The notes under the pieces were generated by a model. It was given only the letters and a program-made list of their open reading frames with translations, had not been told where the DNA came from and ran no database searches. A program made the position numbers and the translations under genes. A DNA stretch of 64,000 nucleotides. Origin: Aquabacterium commune (GTDB lineage Bacteria > Pseudomonadota > Gammaproteobacteria > Burkholderiales > Burkholderiaceae_C). The stretch lies in assembly GCF_004362855.1 (NCBI RefSeq), contig NZ_SNXW01000002.1, positions 372,001 to 436,000 on the forward strand. The letters are read 5' to 3'. Positions 9,138-18,170 of the stretch are shown here, one piece after another; position 1 is the stretch's first letter; each line of letters starts with the position of its first letter.

Positions 9138-10400
9138 TCAGCCTGCCTTGCCGGTGTACACCGGGAACTGGCGGGTCAGGGCCGTGACCTGCTCTCGCAC
9201 GCGGGCGATGGTGGCCTCGTCGTGCGGGTTGTCCAGCACGTCGGCGATCAGGTTCGCCACTTGCACGGCCTGCTCTTCCTTGAACCCACGCGTCGTCATG
9301 GCCGGCGAGCCCAGGCGCACACCGCTGGTCACGAAAGGCTTCTGCGGGTCGTTGGGGATGCCGTTCTTGTTGCAGGTGATGTGCGCGGCGCCCAGGATGG
9401 CCTCGGCTTCCTTGCCGGTCAGGTTCTTGGGGCGCAGATCCACCAGCATCACATGGCTTTCCGTGCGACCCGAGACGATGCGCAAGCCACGCTGGGTCAG
9501 GGTGTCGGCCAGCGCAGCGGCGTTCTTCACCACTTGCTGCTGGTAGGCCTTGAATTCGGGCGATGCGGCCTCCTTGAAAGCCACGGCCTTGCCAGCGATC
9601 ACGTGCATCAGCGGCCCACCCTGGATGCCAGGGAAGATGGCGCTGTTGACCTTCTTGGCGATCTCTTCACCACGCATCAGGATGATGCCGCCACGGGGGC
9701 CGCGCAGGCTCTTGTGCGTGGTCGAAGTGACCACATCGGCGTGAGGCACGGGGTTGGGATAGACGCCCGCGGCGATCAGGCCGGCGTAGTGGGCCATGTC
9801 CACCATGAAGTAAGCGCCGATTTCCTTGGCGATCTTGGCGAAGCGCTCGAAGTCGATGCGCAGCGCGAAGGCCGAGGCACCGGCGATGATGATCTTGGGC
9901 TTGTGCTCGCGCGCCAGCGCTTCCATCTTGTCGTAGTCGATGTCTTCGGCGGCATTCAGGCCGTAGGACACGACCTTGAACCACTTGCCCGACATGTTCA
10001 GCGGCATGCCATGGGTCAGGTGGCCGCCTTCGGCCAGGCTCAGGCCCATGATGGTGTCGCCGGGTTGCAGCAGGGCAAAGAACACGGCCTGGTTGGCCTG
10101 CGAGCCCGAGTTGGGCTGCACATTGGCGAACTCGGCACCGAACAGGGCCTTCAGGCGGTCGATGGCCAGTTGCTCGACGACGTCCACGTGCTCGCAACCA
10201 CCGTAGTAGCGCTTGCCGGGGTAGCCCTCGGCGTACTTGTTGGTCAGCTGGGAGCCCTGGGCTTCCATGACGGCCGGCGAGGTGTAGTTCTCGGAGGCGA
10301 TCAGCTCGATGTGGTCTTCCTGACGCTGGTTCTCGGCCTGGATGGCGGCGAACAGCTCGGGGTCAACGTTGGCGATGGTGTGCTTGGCGCGGTCAAACAT
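9138..10400 (-). CDS. glyA: Serine hydroxymethyltransferase
   Basis: This 420-residue PLP enzyme interconverts serine and glycine with tetrahydrofolate, supplying one-carbon units for purine, thymidylate and methionine synthesis in the cytoplasm. Family motifs include [11 protein letters not shown] near residue 32, the [15 protein letters not shown] block, and the PLP-lysine segment [12 protein letters not shown] near residue 228. Length and motifs are normal. It heads the glyA-nrdR operon and is preceded by a leader of about 190 bases containing a ZTP riboswitch. Confidence 0.98.
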   Translation of the reverse strand: MFDRAKHTIANVDPELFAAIQAENQRQEDHIELIASENYTSPAVMEAQGSQLTNKYAEGYPGKRYYGGCEHVDVVEQLAIDRLKALFGAEFANVQPNSGSQANQAVFFALLQPGDTIMGLSLAEGGHLTHGMPLNMSGKWFKVVSYGLNAAEDIDYDKMEALAREHKPKIIIAGASAFALRIDFERFAKIAKEIGAYFMVDMAHYAGLIAAGVYPNPVPHADVVTSTTHKSLRGPRGGIILMRGEEIAKKVNSAIFPGIQGGPLMHVIAGKAVAFKEAASPEFKAYQQQVVKNAAALADTLTQRGLRIVSGRTESHVMLVDLRPKNLTGKEAEAILGAAHITCNKNGIPNDPQKPFVTSGVRLGSPAMTTRGFKEEQAVQVANLIADVLDNPHDEATIARVREQVTALTRQFPVYTGKAG

Positions 10401-10443
10401 GGAGGCAGTCCTCTTCGCGATGAAGATGGGTGAAAACCGACAC

Positions 10444-10458
10444 CCGCAGGTGCTGCGG
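10444..10458 (-). terminator. Candidate expression-platform hairpin between ZTP aptamer and glyA
   Basis: On the minus strand CCGCAG-CAC-CTGCGG forms a 6-bp stem just after the aptamer, followed by GTGTCGGTTTTC. The T-run is weak (4 T, displaced), so it may act as a conditional terminator or simply as a leader hairpin. The link to the switch is inferred. Confidence 0.4.
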
Positions 10459-10468
10459 ATGGGAGGGC

Positions 10469-10590
10469 TGCCCAGGCGAACGGCTGACGCAACCCCGAAC
10501 GAAACGGGTCAGGGTTGGTTGCGCTTCCCGGTGGTTCACCACCTCAGGCTCGCCCTTGGGGCCAGCCATGTATCGCCAGTTGCGCAACGC
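10469..10590 (-). promoter_or_regulatory. ZTP riboswitch (pfl motif) controlling glyA-nrdR
   Basis: Read on the minus strand, the leader begins with GTTGCGC (10589-10583), which pairs with GCGCAAC (10524-10518) to form P1. Inside are AACTGGCGAT and a GGTGGTGAACCACC hairpin followed by GGGAAGC. Downstream is the signature CCGTTCGCCTGGGCA, whose CGCC can pair with GGCG of the first domain to form the pseudoknot. These are the hallmark elements of the pfl/ZTP aptamer, which senses ZTP/ZMP when 10-formyl-tetrahydrofolate is short and is known upstream of folate and purine genes including glyA. About 28 bases between AACTGGCGAT and GGTGGT look like an enlarged P2-side insertion. Transcription probably starts just upstream from the TACAAT at 10601-10596. 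Confidence 0.9.
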
Positions 10591-10595
10591 AGCAA

Positions 10596-10601
10596 ATTGT
10601 A
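10596..10601 (-). promoter_or_regulatory. Probable glyA -10 element
   Basis: TACAAT on the minus strand (5 of 6 to consensus) lies 7-8 bases before the first paired base of the ZTP aptamer, the expected place for its start site. The -35 region is G/C rich and poor (CGCACA at 17 bp). Confidence 0.55.
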
Positions 10602-10689
10602 GCGGAGGCGGCCCGGGCTGTGCGCGGCAAGCCCGCCACAGCCCCACCGCATCGCGGGGGATCCTCCTCGGACCCGCCCGGCGATGCCG

Positions 10690-11745
10690 TCAGCGGCGAG
10701 CACCTTCCGGTGCGGACAGCAGCGCCACGTGCTCGACCGCACGGTGCGGCGCGGCCGGCGTCGGGGCCGACTCACTCACCGCAGGCGTGGCCGTGCCCGC
10801 GGGCGTGGCATCGGGCGAAGCGGGTGGCGCAACAGGCACCGCGACGGGGCCCACCACTGGCGCGGCCGATGCGACCGTCGCTTGCGGCAAAGGTGCGTTC
10901 ACAGCCACCTTCTGACCTGCGGCCACCTGTTGGAGGTAGGCCGCCTCGGCCAGCACCTTGGCGGCGTAACCACCGTCGTCGGGCATGTTGGCCGCACCCA
11001 CATAGTGCTTCAGGCCACCGCTGAGGCTGCCGGCACGGCGAACGCAATCCACCAGCACCTGCACACCGACGCGCAGGTTGGTGACCGGGTCAAAGGCGGC
11101 GTTCTGACCACCGAAGATGGCGTACTTGTCGTGGTGGATGCGGGTCATGACCTGCATCAGGCCCTGGGCGCCCACATGGCTTTGCGCGAAGGGGTTGAAG
11201 CCCGACTCCACCGCCATCACGGCCAGCACCAGGGTGGGCTCCATGCCCACACGCTTGCCGACCACCCAGGCTTCCTGCACCAGGCGGCTGATGGGTTCGG
11301 GCGCCACGTTGTAGCGGCGAGCGATCCAGAACGCCACCGCCGACTGCTGTCGGTTCAGCTCGGCCGGGTTGGCCGCGGTCGCGCGCTGGATGGCGTCCGG
11401 CTCGGCCATGGCCAGCAGGACCTCGTCGGCACCGGCGCTGCCGTCAACGGCCTCGGTGCGCGTGGTGGCGCGCTCGGTCAACCAACCCAAAGCCCGGGCT
11501 TCCATGGCATGGCGCACCTCGGCCTGTGTGGCCAGGAACACCGCGGCCAGCACCGCGACCAGACCAACGGCTGCCAGGGCGTGGTGGCTCAACCAGCGCA
11601 CGCCTTCCAGCACATCGGACACGACCAGGCGAACCACCGCCACCAAATTTTGCAGGGACAGACCCTGCCGAGACACCGACGGCGAAGACATCGCCAAAGG
11701 TTCAGACGACAACAACTCGTCTGCAGCACGTTCACACGCTGACAT
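10690..11745 (-). CDS. Membrane-anchored lytic transglycosylase (SLT domain)
   Basis: This 351-residue protein uses the ATG at 11745, behind a strong AGGAAAGGAGC ribosome-binding site. A cytoplasmic N-terminus is followed by one transmembrane segment (about residues 54-75), then a periplasmic SLT domain. The domain shows AVMAVESGFNPFAQS with the catalytic Glu, then GAQGLMQVM and a late YVGAANMPDDGGYAAKV. The last 75 residues are Ala/Pro/Val rich and probably unstructured. Lytic transglycosylases cleave peptidoglycan to 1,6-anhydroMurNAc products, the substrates recycled through AnmK, which is also encoded here. The same frame stays open far upstream through the antisense of ubiD; that extension was rejected because of the ribosome-binding site and TM topology. 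Confidence 0.88.
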   Translation of the reverse strand: MSACERAADELLSSEPLAMSSPSVSRQGLSLQNLVAVVRLVVSDVLEGVRWLSHHALAAVGLVAVLAAVFLATQAEVRHAMEARALGWLTERATTRTEAVDGSAGADEVLLAMAEPDAIQRATAANPAELNRQQSAVAFWIARRYNVAPEPISRLVQEAWVVGKRVGMEPTLVLAVMAVESGFNPFAQSHVGAQGLMQVMTRIHHDKYAIFGGQNAAFDPVTNLRVGVQVLVDCVRRAGSLSGGLKHYVGAANMPDDGGYAAKVLAEAAYLQQVAAGQKVAVNAPLPQATVASAAPVVGPVAVPVAPPASPDATPAGTATPAVSESAPTPAAPHRAVEHVALLSAPEGARR

Positions 11746-12060
11746 GAAGCTCCTTTCCTCACCGAGGCACAGGGCCGACGCGTCCGCAGACTGACGCCGG
11801 GTCTCTGCACACGGACGGTGATAATGGCCCCGGCAAGACAGCGGTGCGGCCTGTGCAAGGGCTCGCTCACCGCCACGAAGTGGCCCACCGCTCTGAGGGC
11901 AGGCCTGAAGGAAAACGCCGGGGCTGACAGCGTTGCGCCCGGTTGGGGCGCAAGGGGAAACCCGGGGCAAACTGCTTTCCGGGTTCAACGGGGCGGATTC
12001 TAGGCAAGGCTGAAATAACCAGTCAAGTATAAAGACTGCATTCTTTATTCCTTTTACACC
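11746..12060. other. Divergent intergenic region, transglycosylase / ubiD
   Basis: The 315 bases hold the 5' regions of both neighbours. Features seen are a TATAAA at 12028-12033 on the plus strand (possible ubiD -10, no good -35) and an AACCCGG/CCGGGTT inverted repeat (11959-11985). The last 60 bases before ubiD are strikingly A/T rich. No coding sequence was recognised. Confidence 0.4.
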
Positions 12061-13662
12061 ATGAAATACCGAGACTTGCGGGACTTCGTCGCAGGCCTGG
12101 AGCGCCAAGGCGAGCTCCAGCGCATCGCCGATCCGGTGTCCGTGCACCTGGACATGACCGCCCTGAGCGACCGCGTGCTGCGCGCCGAAGGCCCCGCCTT
12201 GTGGTTCGATCGCCCGGTGGGCGCCATCCAGGCCAACGGCCAGCCCCTGCGCGCCTACCGCCATCCGGTGCTGGCCAACCTGTTCGGCACCCCGAAACGG
12301 GTGGCCCTGGGGATGGGGGCATCCGACGTCAGCGAACTGCGCGACATCGGCCGGCTGTTGGCCAGCTTGAAAGAGCCCGAGCCACCGAAGGGGCTCAAAG
12401 ACGCCGGCAAGCTCCTGCACATGGCCAAGGCGCTGTGGGACATGAAGCCAGCCAGCGTGCGCAGCGCCCCCTGCCAGGCGGAAGTGCGACAAGGCAGCGA
12501 CATCGACCTGACCGAGCTGCCCATCCAGCATTGCTGGCCCGAAGACGCAGGCCCGCTGCTGACCTGGGGCCTGGTCGTCACCCGCGGGCCGCAGAACGTG
12601 CCCAACCCGCGCAGGCGCCAGAACCTGGGCATCTACCGGCAGCAACTCATTGGCAAACGCCAGCTCATCATGCGCTGGCTGACCCACCGTGGCGGTGCGC
12701 TCGACTTCCGCGAGTTCGCGCTGGCCCACCCCGGCCAGCCCTTCCCCATTGCCGTGGCCCTGGGCGCCGACCCGGCCACCATCCTGGGCGCCGTCACACC
12801 CGTGCCCGACACCCTGGGCGAGTACCAATTCGCTGGCCTGCTGCGTGGCAGCCGCACCGAAGTCACCGACACCGCGGTGGGCGAAGGCGAGCACAAGCTG
12901 CAGGTGCCCGCCTCGGCCGAATTTGTGCTCGAAGGCCACATCCCCACCGCGCCGGCCGGCTACGAGGGCGAGAGCGAGCATGGCGTGCGCTTGAAAGAGA
13001 AGAACGGCTACCTGCACGCGCTCGAAGGTCCGTTCGGCGACCACACCGGTTACTACAATGAGCAGGACTGGTTCCCGGTGTTCGAGGTCACGCGCCTGAC
13101 CCACCGCAAGGACCCGGTCTATCACTCGACTTACACCGGCAAGCCGCCCGACGAGCCCGCCGTGCTGGGCGTGGCGCTCAACGAAGTCTTCGTGCCCATC
13201 CTGCAAAAGCAGTTTCCGGAGATCGTGGACTTTTACCTGCCCCCGGAGGGCTGCAGCTACCGGATGGCCATCGTCAGCATGAAGAAGGCCTACGCCGGCC
13301 ACAGCAAACGGCTGATGTTCGGCATCTGGAGCTTCCTGCGCCAGTTCATGTACACCAAGTTCATCGTCATCGTTGACGACGACGTTGACATCCGCAACTG
13401 GCAGGAAGTGATCTGGGCCGTCACCACCCGCATGGACCCGGTGCGCGACACCACCCTGGTGGACCACACCCCCATCGACTACCTCGATTTCGCCTCGCCC
13501 ATCAGCGGCCTGGGCGGCAAGATGGGGCTGGACGCCACGAACAAATGGCCCGGCGAAACCAACCGTGAATGGGGCCGCACCATCACCATGCCCAGCGACG
13601 TGAGCCAGCGGGTGGAGGGCCTGTTTTCGCGCATCATGCACGCCCCGGGCCACAAGGCCTGA
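12061..13662 (+). CDS. ubiD: UbiD, 4-hydroxy-3-polyprenylbenzoate decarboxylase
   Basis: This 533-residue protein shows UbiD family motifs throughout: [10 protein letters not shown] at the start, NLGIYRQQ near residue 192, [11 protein letters not shown] near residue 320 (active-site region), and [16 protein letters not shown] near residue 438. It decarboxylates the prenylated hydroxybenzoate intermediate of ubiquinone synthesis and needs prenylated FMN, made by UbiX encoded at 63089-63673. No Shine-Dalgarno is visible before the ATG, which follows a TATTCCTTTTACACC stretch. An upstream start is unlikely because the family normally begins MKY.DLRDF. Confidence 0.96.
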   Translation: MKYRDLRDFVAGLERQGELQRIADPVSVHLDMTALSDRVLRAEGPALWFDRPVGAIQANGQPLRAYRHPVLANLFGTPKRVALGMGASDVSELRDIGRLLASLKEPEPPKGLKDAGKLLHMAKALWDMKPASVRSAPCQAEVRQGSDIDLTELPIQHCWPEDAGPLLTWGLVVTRGPQNVPNPRRRQNLGIYRQQLIGKRQLIMRWLTHRGGALDFREFALAHPGQPFPIAVALGADPATILGAVTPVPDTLGEYQFAGLLRGSRTEVTDTAVGEGEHKLQVPASAEFVLEGHIPTAPAGYEGESEHGVRLKEKNGYLHALEGPFGDHTGYYNEQDWFPVFEVTRLTHRKDPVYHSTYTGKPPDEPAVLGVALNEVFVPILQKQFPEIVDFYLPPEGCSYRMAIVSMKKAYAGHSKRLMFGIWSFLRQFMYTKFIVIVDDDVDIRNWQEVIWAVTTRMDPVRDTTLVDHTPIDYLDFASPISGLGGKMGLDATNKWPGETNREWGRTITMPSDVSQRVEGLFSRIMHAPGHKA

Positions 13663-13691
13663 CCCCTGGCGCAACCGATGGGCCAAGGGGC

Positions 13692-13720
13692 TTGCCAAGG
13701 CAGGCGTCTTGGCCTAATCT
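13692..13720 (+). promoter_or_regulatory. Possible promoter upstream of the structured region before the OGT-like gene
   Basis: TTGCCA (13692-13697, 5 of 6 to TTGACA) and TAATCT (13715-13720, 3 of 6) are spaced 17 bp. The start would fall close to 13727, where the first stable hairpin of the candidate RNA begins. The stretch can also fold as GCCAAG/CTTGGC. Confidence 0.4.
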
Positions 13721-13726
13721 GAACCC

Positions 13727-13852
13727 GTCTGCAAAGGCAGACAACCCAAAAGGGCGCAGTCACTGCGCCTTGGGGAGCTCGGGACCCTTCCCTCCCGGCT
13801 TCCTTGCACGGTCGTGAACCGTGTAGGCCCCCGGCTGCGGCCGGGGGTTTCG
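13727..13852 (+). ncRNA. Candidate structured small RNA or leader (family not recognised)
   Basis: Between ubiD and the OGT-like gene lie several consecutive stem-loops: GTCTGC-AAAG-GCAGAC (13727-13742), an AAGG(G)CGCAG/CTGCGCCTT stem with a TCA loop (13750-13771), a GGGA/TCCC-rich middle, CACGGT/ACCGTG (13808-13823), and a strong terminator hairpin (13828-13847). A promoter-like pair sits just upstream. The dense stems ending in a terminator fit either an independent sRNA of about 125 nt or an attenuating leader of the downstream gene. No known family signature was recognised. Confidence 0.45.
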
Positions 13853-13854
13853 TT
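13828..13854 (+). terminator. Rho-independent terminator before the OGT-like gene
   Basis: A perfect 8-bp stem CCCCCGGC/GCCGGGGG with TGCG loop is followed by TTTCGTTT. It lies only about 26 bases before the ATG at 13880, so it ends either ubiD transcription, the candidate small RNA, or an attenuated leader. Confidence 0.75.
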
Positions 13855-13879
13855 TGTGGATGCGGCAGAATCTGCCGAC

Positions 13880-16069
13880 ATGAGCACAACACCCACCCCG
13901 CTGCCCCCGCACGAAGAATCCAGGCTGATCGCCCTGTTCAATGCTGGGCGAAACGCCGAGGTGGAGACGTTGGCACGAGAGTTGGTCCGCCAGCACCCGC
14001 AAGCGGCATTCGCGTGGAAGGCGCTTGGCACGGCGCAGCTGCTGCAAAACAAGAATTGCGTGGAAGCGCTCAGCCAGGCTGCGGCACTGCAGCCGCAGGA
14101 CGCCGAAACCCTGTGCAACCTGGGCAATGCTCAGAAGGCCCAAGGCCAGATGCAGGCGGCCGAAGCCAGCTACCGACAGGCCCTGCACTGGCGGCCAGGT
14201 CATGCAGCGGGGCACTACAACCTCGCCATCTTGCTGAACGAGCAGAACCGACTGGCCGAGGCAGAAGCCGCCTACCGGCAGACGCTCCAGTTGCAACCCG
14301 GCATGGCCGACGCCCACAACAACCTCGGCCAGGTGCTGGAGCGCCTCGGGCGCAGCAGCGAGGCCGCCGACGCCTATGCCGCCGCCGTGGCCGCGCGCCC
14401 AGACCATGCCGAAGCCTGGTGCAACCTCGGCGCGGTGCTCGGCCAGCAAGGCAAGTTGGCAGATGCGCAAGCGGCCCTGCGCAAGGCCATCGCCCTCAAT
14501 CCACGTTTCGCACAGGCGCACCACAACCTGGGCATCGCCCTCAAACAGGCGCACCAGCATGATGCCGCTTGCGACAGCCTGAGGACCGCCGCCAAGCTGA
14601 AGTCCGACTACGTCGAACCACGCCAAGCGCTGGGCGACCTGCTGCGCACCTTGCGACGCTACGAAGAAGCGATCCTGATGCTCAAACGGGTGATCGCCCT
14701 GAAACCGAAACACGCCGACGCCTGGATCGACCTGGGCAATGTGCACAAGGACCTTGGCGAGCTGCAGGACGCTGTTGACTGCTACGCGCAGGCCCTGGCC
14801 ATCGACCCCCACCACGAGCAAGCCCACGGCTGCCTGCAAATGGTCAGCAACTATGTTCCCGGCATCGGTGCCTCGCGCCTGCGGGAGCAGGCCTTGGCCT
14901 ACGGCGCGTTCGTGAACCAGCACGCGCGGCCCTTCACCGTCTGGACGGGCAAGCTGGACCCGGAGCGTCCGCTGCGGGTTGGGCTGGTCTCAGGCGACCT
15001 GTACAGCCACCCCGTCGGCTACTTCCTGGAAAGCGTGCTGCAGGCCCTCCATCGGCAAGCCGGCAACGACATTCAATTGACGGTTTACGCCACGCAACCA
15101 TACAAGGACGCGCTGACCGACCGTTTGATGGCCTGCACCGCGCGATGGAACATGGTGTTTGGCATGTCGGACGAGGCACTCGCCCAGCGCATCCACGCGG
15201 ATGGCATCGACATCCTCATCGACCTCGCAGGCCACACCGCCCACAACCGCTTGCCGGTGTTCGGCTGGAAACCCGCGCCGGTGCAAGTGACCTGGCTGGG
15301 CTACTTCGCCACCACCGGCGTTTCGCAGATCGACCACCTGCTGGCCGACCCCTGGACGGTGCCGGCAAGCTTGGAGGCCGGCTTCACCGAGCACATCTGG
15401 CGCTTGCCGCAAACGCGCTTGTGCTTCACCCCCCCTTCGGCATCCGCTGCGGTCAGCGCGCTTCCAGCCTTGCGCACCGGACACATCACCTTCGGTTGCT
15501 TCAACAACCTGACGAAGCTGAACGACGAAGTCATCGCGCTGTGGGCGAGGGTGCTGCACGCCGTGCCGGGCAGCCGACTGCTGCTCAAAGCCAGCCAACT
15601 GGGCAGCGCCATGGTGCGGCAGACAATGCAGTCGCGCTTCAAAGCCCAGGGCGTGGCCAGCGACCGGCTCATCCTGCAAGGCCCCTCGACGCGGGAGGAC
15701 TACCTTCAGGCCTATGGACAGATTGACATCGCACTGGACCCCTTCCCGTTCACTGGCGGCACAACCAGTGCCGAAGGCCTCTGGATGGGCGTGCCCGTCC
15801 TGACCCTGGCCGGCGACAGCATGGTGGCACGGCAAGGCGTCAGCCTGCTGATGAACGCTGGCCTGCCCGACTGGGTTGCGGATGCCCCCGAAGACTACGT
15901 GGCCAAAGCAATGGCTCACGCCAGCGATCTGACCACTCTGGCGACACTGCGTTCAGGTTTGCGCGAACGGGTGATGCAGTCACCCTTGTTCGATGCCGAG
16001 CGATTCGCTGACCACCTCGGCACAGCCCTGCGGGAGATGTGGCGCGCACATGCGCGGAGGGCTCGCTGA
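13880..16069 (+). CDS. TPR protein with O-GlcNAc transferase (GT41) catalytic region
   Basis: The 729-residue product has at least eight 34-residue TPR units (about residues 30-315, repeated pattern A..NLG..L...G...EA...Y..AL...P). A Glyco_transf_41 region follows (about 350-725). Visible family features are RVGLVSGDLYSHPVGYF with the conserved His, FGCFNNLTKLND with the conserved Lys, and the nucleotide-binding end DPFPFTGGTTSAEGLWMGVP. Bacterial relatives glycosylate flagellins, adhesins or unknown proteins; the acceptor here is unknown. The start is the ATG for MSTTPTPLPP. It lacks a good Shine-Dalgarno and directly follows a 7-bp inverted repeat CGGCAGA/TCTGCCG (13863-13877) that could hide the initiation site. 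No sugar-synthesis or flagellin gene is adjacent. Confidence 0.88.
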   Translation: MSTTPTPLPPHEESRLIALFNAGRNAEVETLARELVRQHPQAAFAWKALGTAQLLQNKNCVEALSQAAALQPQDAETLCNLGNAQKAQGQMQAAEASYRQALHWRPGHAAGHYNLAILLNEQNRLAEAEAAYRQTLQLQPGMADAHNNLGQVLERLGRSSEAADAYAAAVAARPDHAEAWCNLGAVLGQQGKLADAQAALRKAIALNPRFAQAHHNLGIALKQAHQHDAACDSLRTAAKLKSDYVEPRQALGDLLRTLRRYEEAILMLKRVIALKPKHADAWIDLGNVHKDLGELQDAVDCYAQALAIDPHHEQAHGCLQMVSNYVPGIGASRLREQALAYGAFVNQHARPFTVWTGKLDPERPLRVGLVSGDLYSHPVGYFLESVLQALHRQAGNDIQLTVYATQPYKDALTDRLMACTARWNMVFGMSDEALAQRIHADGIDILIDLAGHTAHNRLPVFGWKPAPVQVTWLGYFATTGVSQIDHLLADPWTVPASLEAGFTEHIWRLPQTRLCFTPPSASAAVSALPALRTGHITFGCFNNLTKLNDEVIALWARVLHAVPGSRLLLKASQLGSAMVRQTMQSRFKAQGVASDRLILQGPSTREDYLQAYGQIDIALDPFPFTGGTTSAEGLWMGVPVLTLAGDSMVARQGVSLLMNAGLPDWVADAPEDYVAKAMAHASDLTTLATLRSGLRERVMQSPLFDAERFADHLGTALREMWRAHARRAR

Positions 16070-16151
16070 GGTCGTGCAGTGGATGGTGCGAGCTGGCACA
16101 GCAGCGGCGCAAAGCCCCTCACCCGCAAGACAACCGCCACCGGACGACAAG

Positions 16152-16724
16152 ATGCCCACCACCAACGCCATCACCGACTCGCCACACCTGCAACAAGCCA
16201 CGCTGGGCGGCGGCTGTTTCTGGTGCCTTGAGGCCGCCTTCAACCAACTCGGTGGCGTGGTGCTGGCCGAATCAGGCTACAGCAATGGCCACCACCCCTC
16301 GCCCAGCTACGAAGCCGTCTGCAGCGGCACCACCGGCCACGCCGAAGTCGTCAGGGTCACTTTCGACCCCGAACGCATCAGCTACCGCCAGTTGCTGACC
16401 GTCTTCTTCAGCCTCCACGATCCCACCACGCTGAACAGGCAAGGCAACGACGTGGGCACGCAGTACCGCTCCGGCATCTACACGCACGACGGGGCGCAGG
16501 TTGAAACAGCGCGCCAAGTGATCGGTGAACTGTCAGACAGCGGTGCATTCGACGCCCCCATCGTGACGGAAATCGCGCAGGTGGCCAACTACCACCCAGC
16601 CGAGGCCTACCATCAGGGCTATGTGGCCGAGAACCCTTACCAAGGCTACTGCACGGTGATCGTCAGGCCCAAGTTGGCCAAGTTCCAACGCACTTTCGCC
16701 GCCCTGCTGAAAGCGCCTGACTGA
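16152..16724 (+). CDS. msrA: Peptide-methionine (S)-S-oxide reductase MsrA
   Basis: This 190-residue enzyme repairs S-sulfoxides of methionine. The catalytic motif GGGCFWCLEA lies at about residues 22-31, followed by SGYSNGHHPSPSYEAVCSG, then DVGTQYRSGIY and the C-terminal YHQGYVAENPYQGYC, whose Cys may act as resolving residue. The start chosen is the ATG for MPTTNAITDS; the frame is open upstream into the previous gene. It converges with pdxH, 5 bases between stops. Confidence 0.95.
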   Translation: MPTTNAITDSPHLQQATLGGGCFWCLEAAFNQLGGVVLAESGYSNGHHPSPSYEAVCSGTTGHAEVVRVTFDPERISYRQLLTVFFSLHDPTTLNRQGNDVGTQYRSGIYTHDGAQVETARQVIGELSDSGAFDAPIVTEIAQVANYHPAEAYHQGYVAENPYQGYCTVIVRPKLAKFQRTFAALLKAPD

Positions 16725-16729
16725 GTACC

Positions 16730-17380
16730 TCAGGGCGCCAGCCGACTGATCAGCCAACTGCCGTCGGCCTGCTGCTCGTAGGCGATGCGATCATGAAGTC
16801 GCGACGGACGGCCCTGCCAGAACTCCCAACGGTCGGGCAGCAGGCGGTATCCACCCCAATGGGCAGGCCTCGGGGGGGCGTCGCCCAGGCTCGCCTGGAG
16901 GTCGGCCCAGGAGCGCTCCAAGGTTTCACGCGAGCTCAGCACGCTGCTCTGGGGAGATGCCCAGGCACCGATGCGGGAGCCCAGGGGCCGGCTGTGAAAG
17001 TACGCGTCGGACTCCTCGGCAGACACCTGCTCGACACGCCCCTCGATGCGCACCACCCGTTCGAGTTCGGGCCAGAAGAACTGCATCGCAGCGTGCTGGT
17101 TCGCGGCCAGATCCTGGCCCTTGCGGCTCTGATAGTTGGTGAACCAGACCAAGCCCTGTGCATCCGCACCCTTGAGCAGGAGCACCCGGGTGGAGGGACG
17201 GCCGTTGGCACCCACCGTGGCCAGTGTCATCGCGCTCGGCTCCAGGGCACGAGACTTCACGGCCTCCTCCAGCCAGAGGTGGAACTGGTCGTTGGGACGC
17301 GCCTGCACGTGCGCCTCGTCCAAAGCAGCCTGTTCGTAGCTTTTGCGCATGCGCGCCAGATCCATGCTCGATTTATCCAT
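16730..17380 (-). CDS. pdxH: Pyridoxamine/pyridoxine 5'-phosphate oxidase
   Basis: The 216-residue product (start at [17 protein letters not shown]) contains [11 protein letters not shown] and [20 protein letters not shown], the FMN-binding blocks. It ends with a [14 protein letters not shown] segment typical of PdxH. The enzyme oxidises PNP/PMP to pyridoxal 5'-phosphate, the cofactor of GlyA, BioF and BioA encoded in this window. Two ATGs compete (17380 and 17365), neither with a strong Shine-Dalgarno; an in-frame start at 17422 would add 14 residues not seen in the family. Confidence 0.95.
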   Translation of the reverse strand: MDKSSMDLARMRKSYEQAALDEAHVQARPNDQFHLWLEEAVKSRALEPSAMTLATVGANGRPSTRVLLLKGADAQGLVWFTNYQSRKGQDLAANQHAAMQFFWPELERVVRIEGRVEQVSAEESDAYFHSRPLGSRIGAWASPQSSVLSSRETLERSWADLQASLGDAPPRPAHWGGYRLLPDRWEFWQGRPSRLHDRIAYEQQADGSWLISRLAP

Positions 17381-17513
17381 GGTGAAAGTATGGCTCGTTT
17401 TGATTGCCCTTGGGAATGACACGAATCAAGCCTTCGCCCGGGTATGCACTTAGGTGAATCCGCGCTGGCGACACCCACTTCGGGGATTCACACTCAAACC
17501 CAGGAGACAGGAC

Positions 17514-18098
17514 ATGGACTCACGCGCCACAGCCATCATTGCGGTCCCGCATCAGGCATGTGGTCAAACCGGGAGCATGCTCCTGCACAGCATGAACCGC
17601 ACGGTGGCGCAATGCGCCGAAGCCGACCTGGACGTGCTCGTCGTGGCGCCCCAGGCAGCGCTCAGCGCGTGGCACGAATGGTGCCAATCCTCCTGCGCCA
17701 GCGTGGTGAGCCTGCCGCCCAGCTCCGATCGGCAACTCCTGGTGAGCGCCCTGCGGGCGGGCGTTCAGATGAGTCCCAAGTCGTGCGGCTGGTTTCTCAT
17801 CCCCGCCGACATCCTCATGCGCAAGCCCAGCACACTGCTCCAGTTGCATGAAGCCCTGCGCCACCACCTCATCGTCCATGCCACGGTGGGGCAGCAACCC
17901 AGACTGCCCGTTGGATTCGACCGGGAACTGTTCTCCGAACTCATCCACCTGGACTCCGACCACGCCCTGCACCGGCTCATGAACCGCTACCCCACCCAAC
18001 CGGTGGAAGTCGATGATCCGGGCGTGCTCATGCACCACTGGCATCCGGAGCCAGCGCTGCCACTGGCGCAAGGCAGCACGCGTCACCCTGAGGCTTGA
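17514..18098 (+). CDS. Degenerate MobA/MocA-like nucleotidyltransferase-fold protein
   Basis: This 194-residue protein starts at an ATG behind a good AGGAG (17502). Its order of segments resembles molybdenum-cofactor cytidylyl/guanylyltransferases: a first beta-strand (ATAIIAV), then DVLVVAPQAALSAW, a run ending GWFLIPADILMRKPSTLLQL in place of the usual LADMP.V....L, and LPVGFDRELFSELIHLDSDHALHRLM plus VEVDDPGVL near the end. The nucleotide-binding LAAGxSxRMG signature at the N-terminus is absent and replaced by VPHQACGQTG, so catalytic activity is doubtful. No molybdenum genes adjoin it. The relation is inferred from reading and needs structural confirmation. Confidence 0.5.
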   Translation: MDSRATAIIAVPHQACGQTGSMLLHSMNRTVAQCAEADLDVLVVAPQAALSAWHEWCQSSCASVVSLPPSSDRQLLVSALRAGVQMSPKSCGWFLIPADILMRKPSTLLQLHEALRHHLIVHATVGQQPRLPVGFDRELFSELIHLDSDHALHRLMNRYPTQPVEVDDPGVLMHHWHPEPALPLAQGSTRHPEA

Positions 18099-18170
18099 GC
18101 GCATGCCAGCGCTCGCTGGCCACTTCTCCGGGGCTGCGACACAAACGACAGCACCGCACGAGCACCGCAC

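Noticed and set aside
11746..13698. Long minus-strand open frame continuing upstream of the lytic transglycosylase through the whole ubiD region
   Set aside because: It is the antisense of ubiD in a G/C-rich genome; the transglycosylase has its own ribosome-binding site and start at 11745, and the extension has no recognisable protein pattern.
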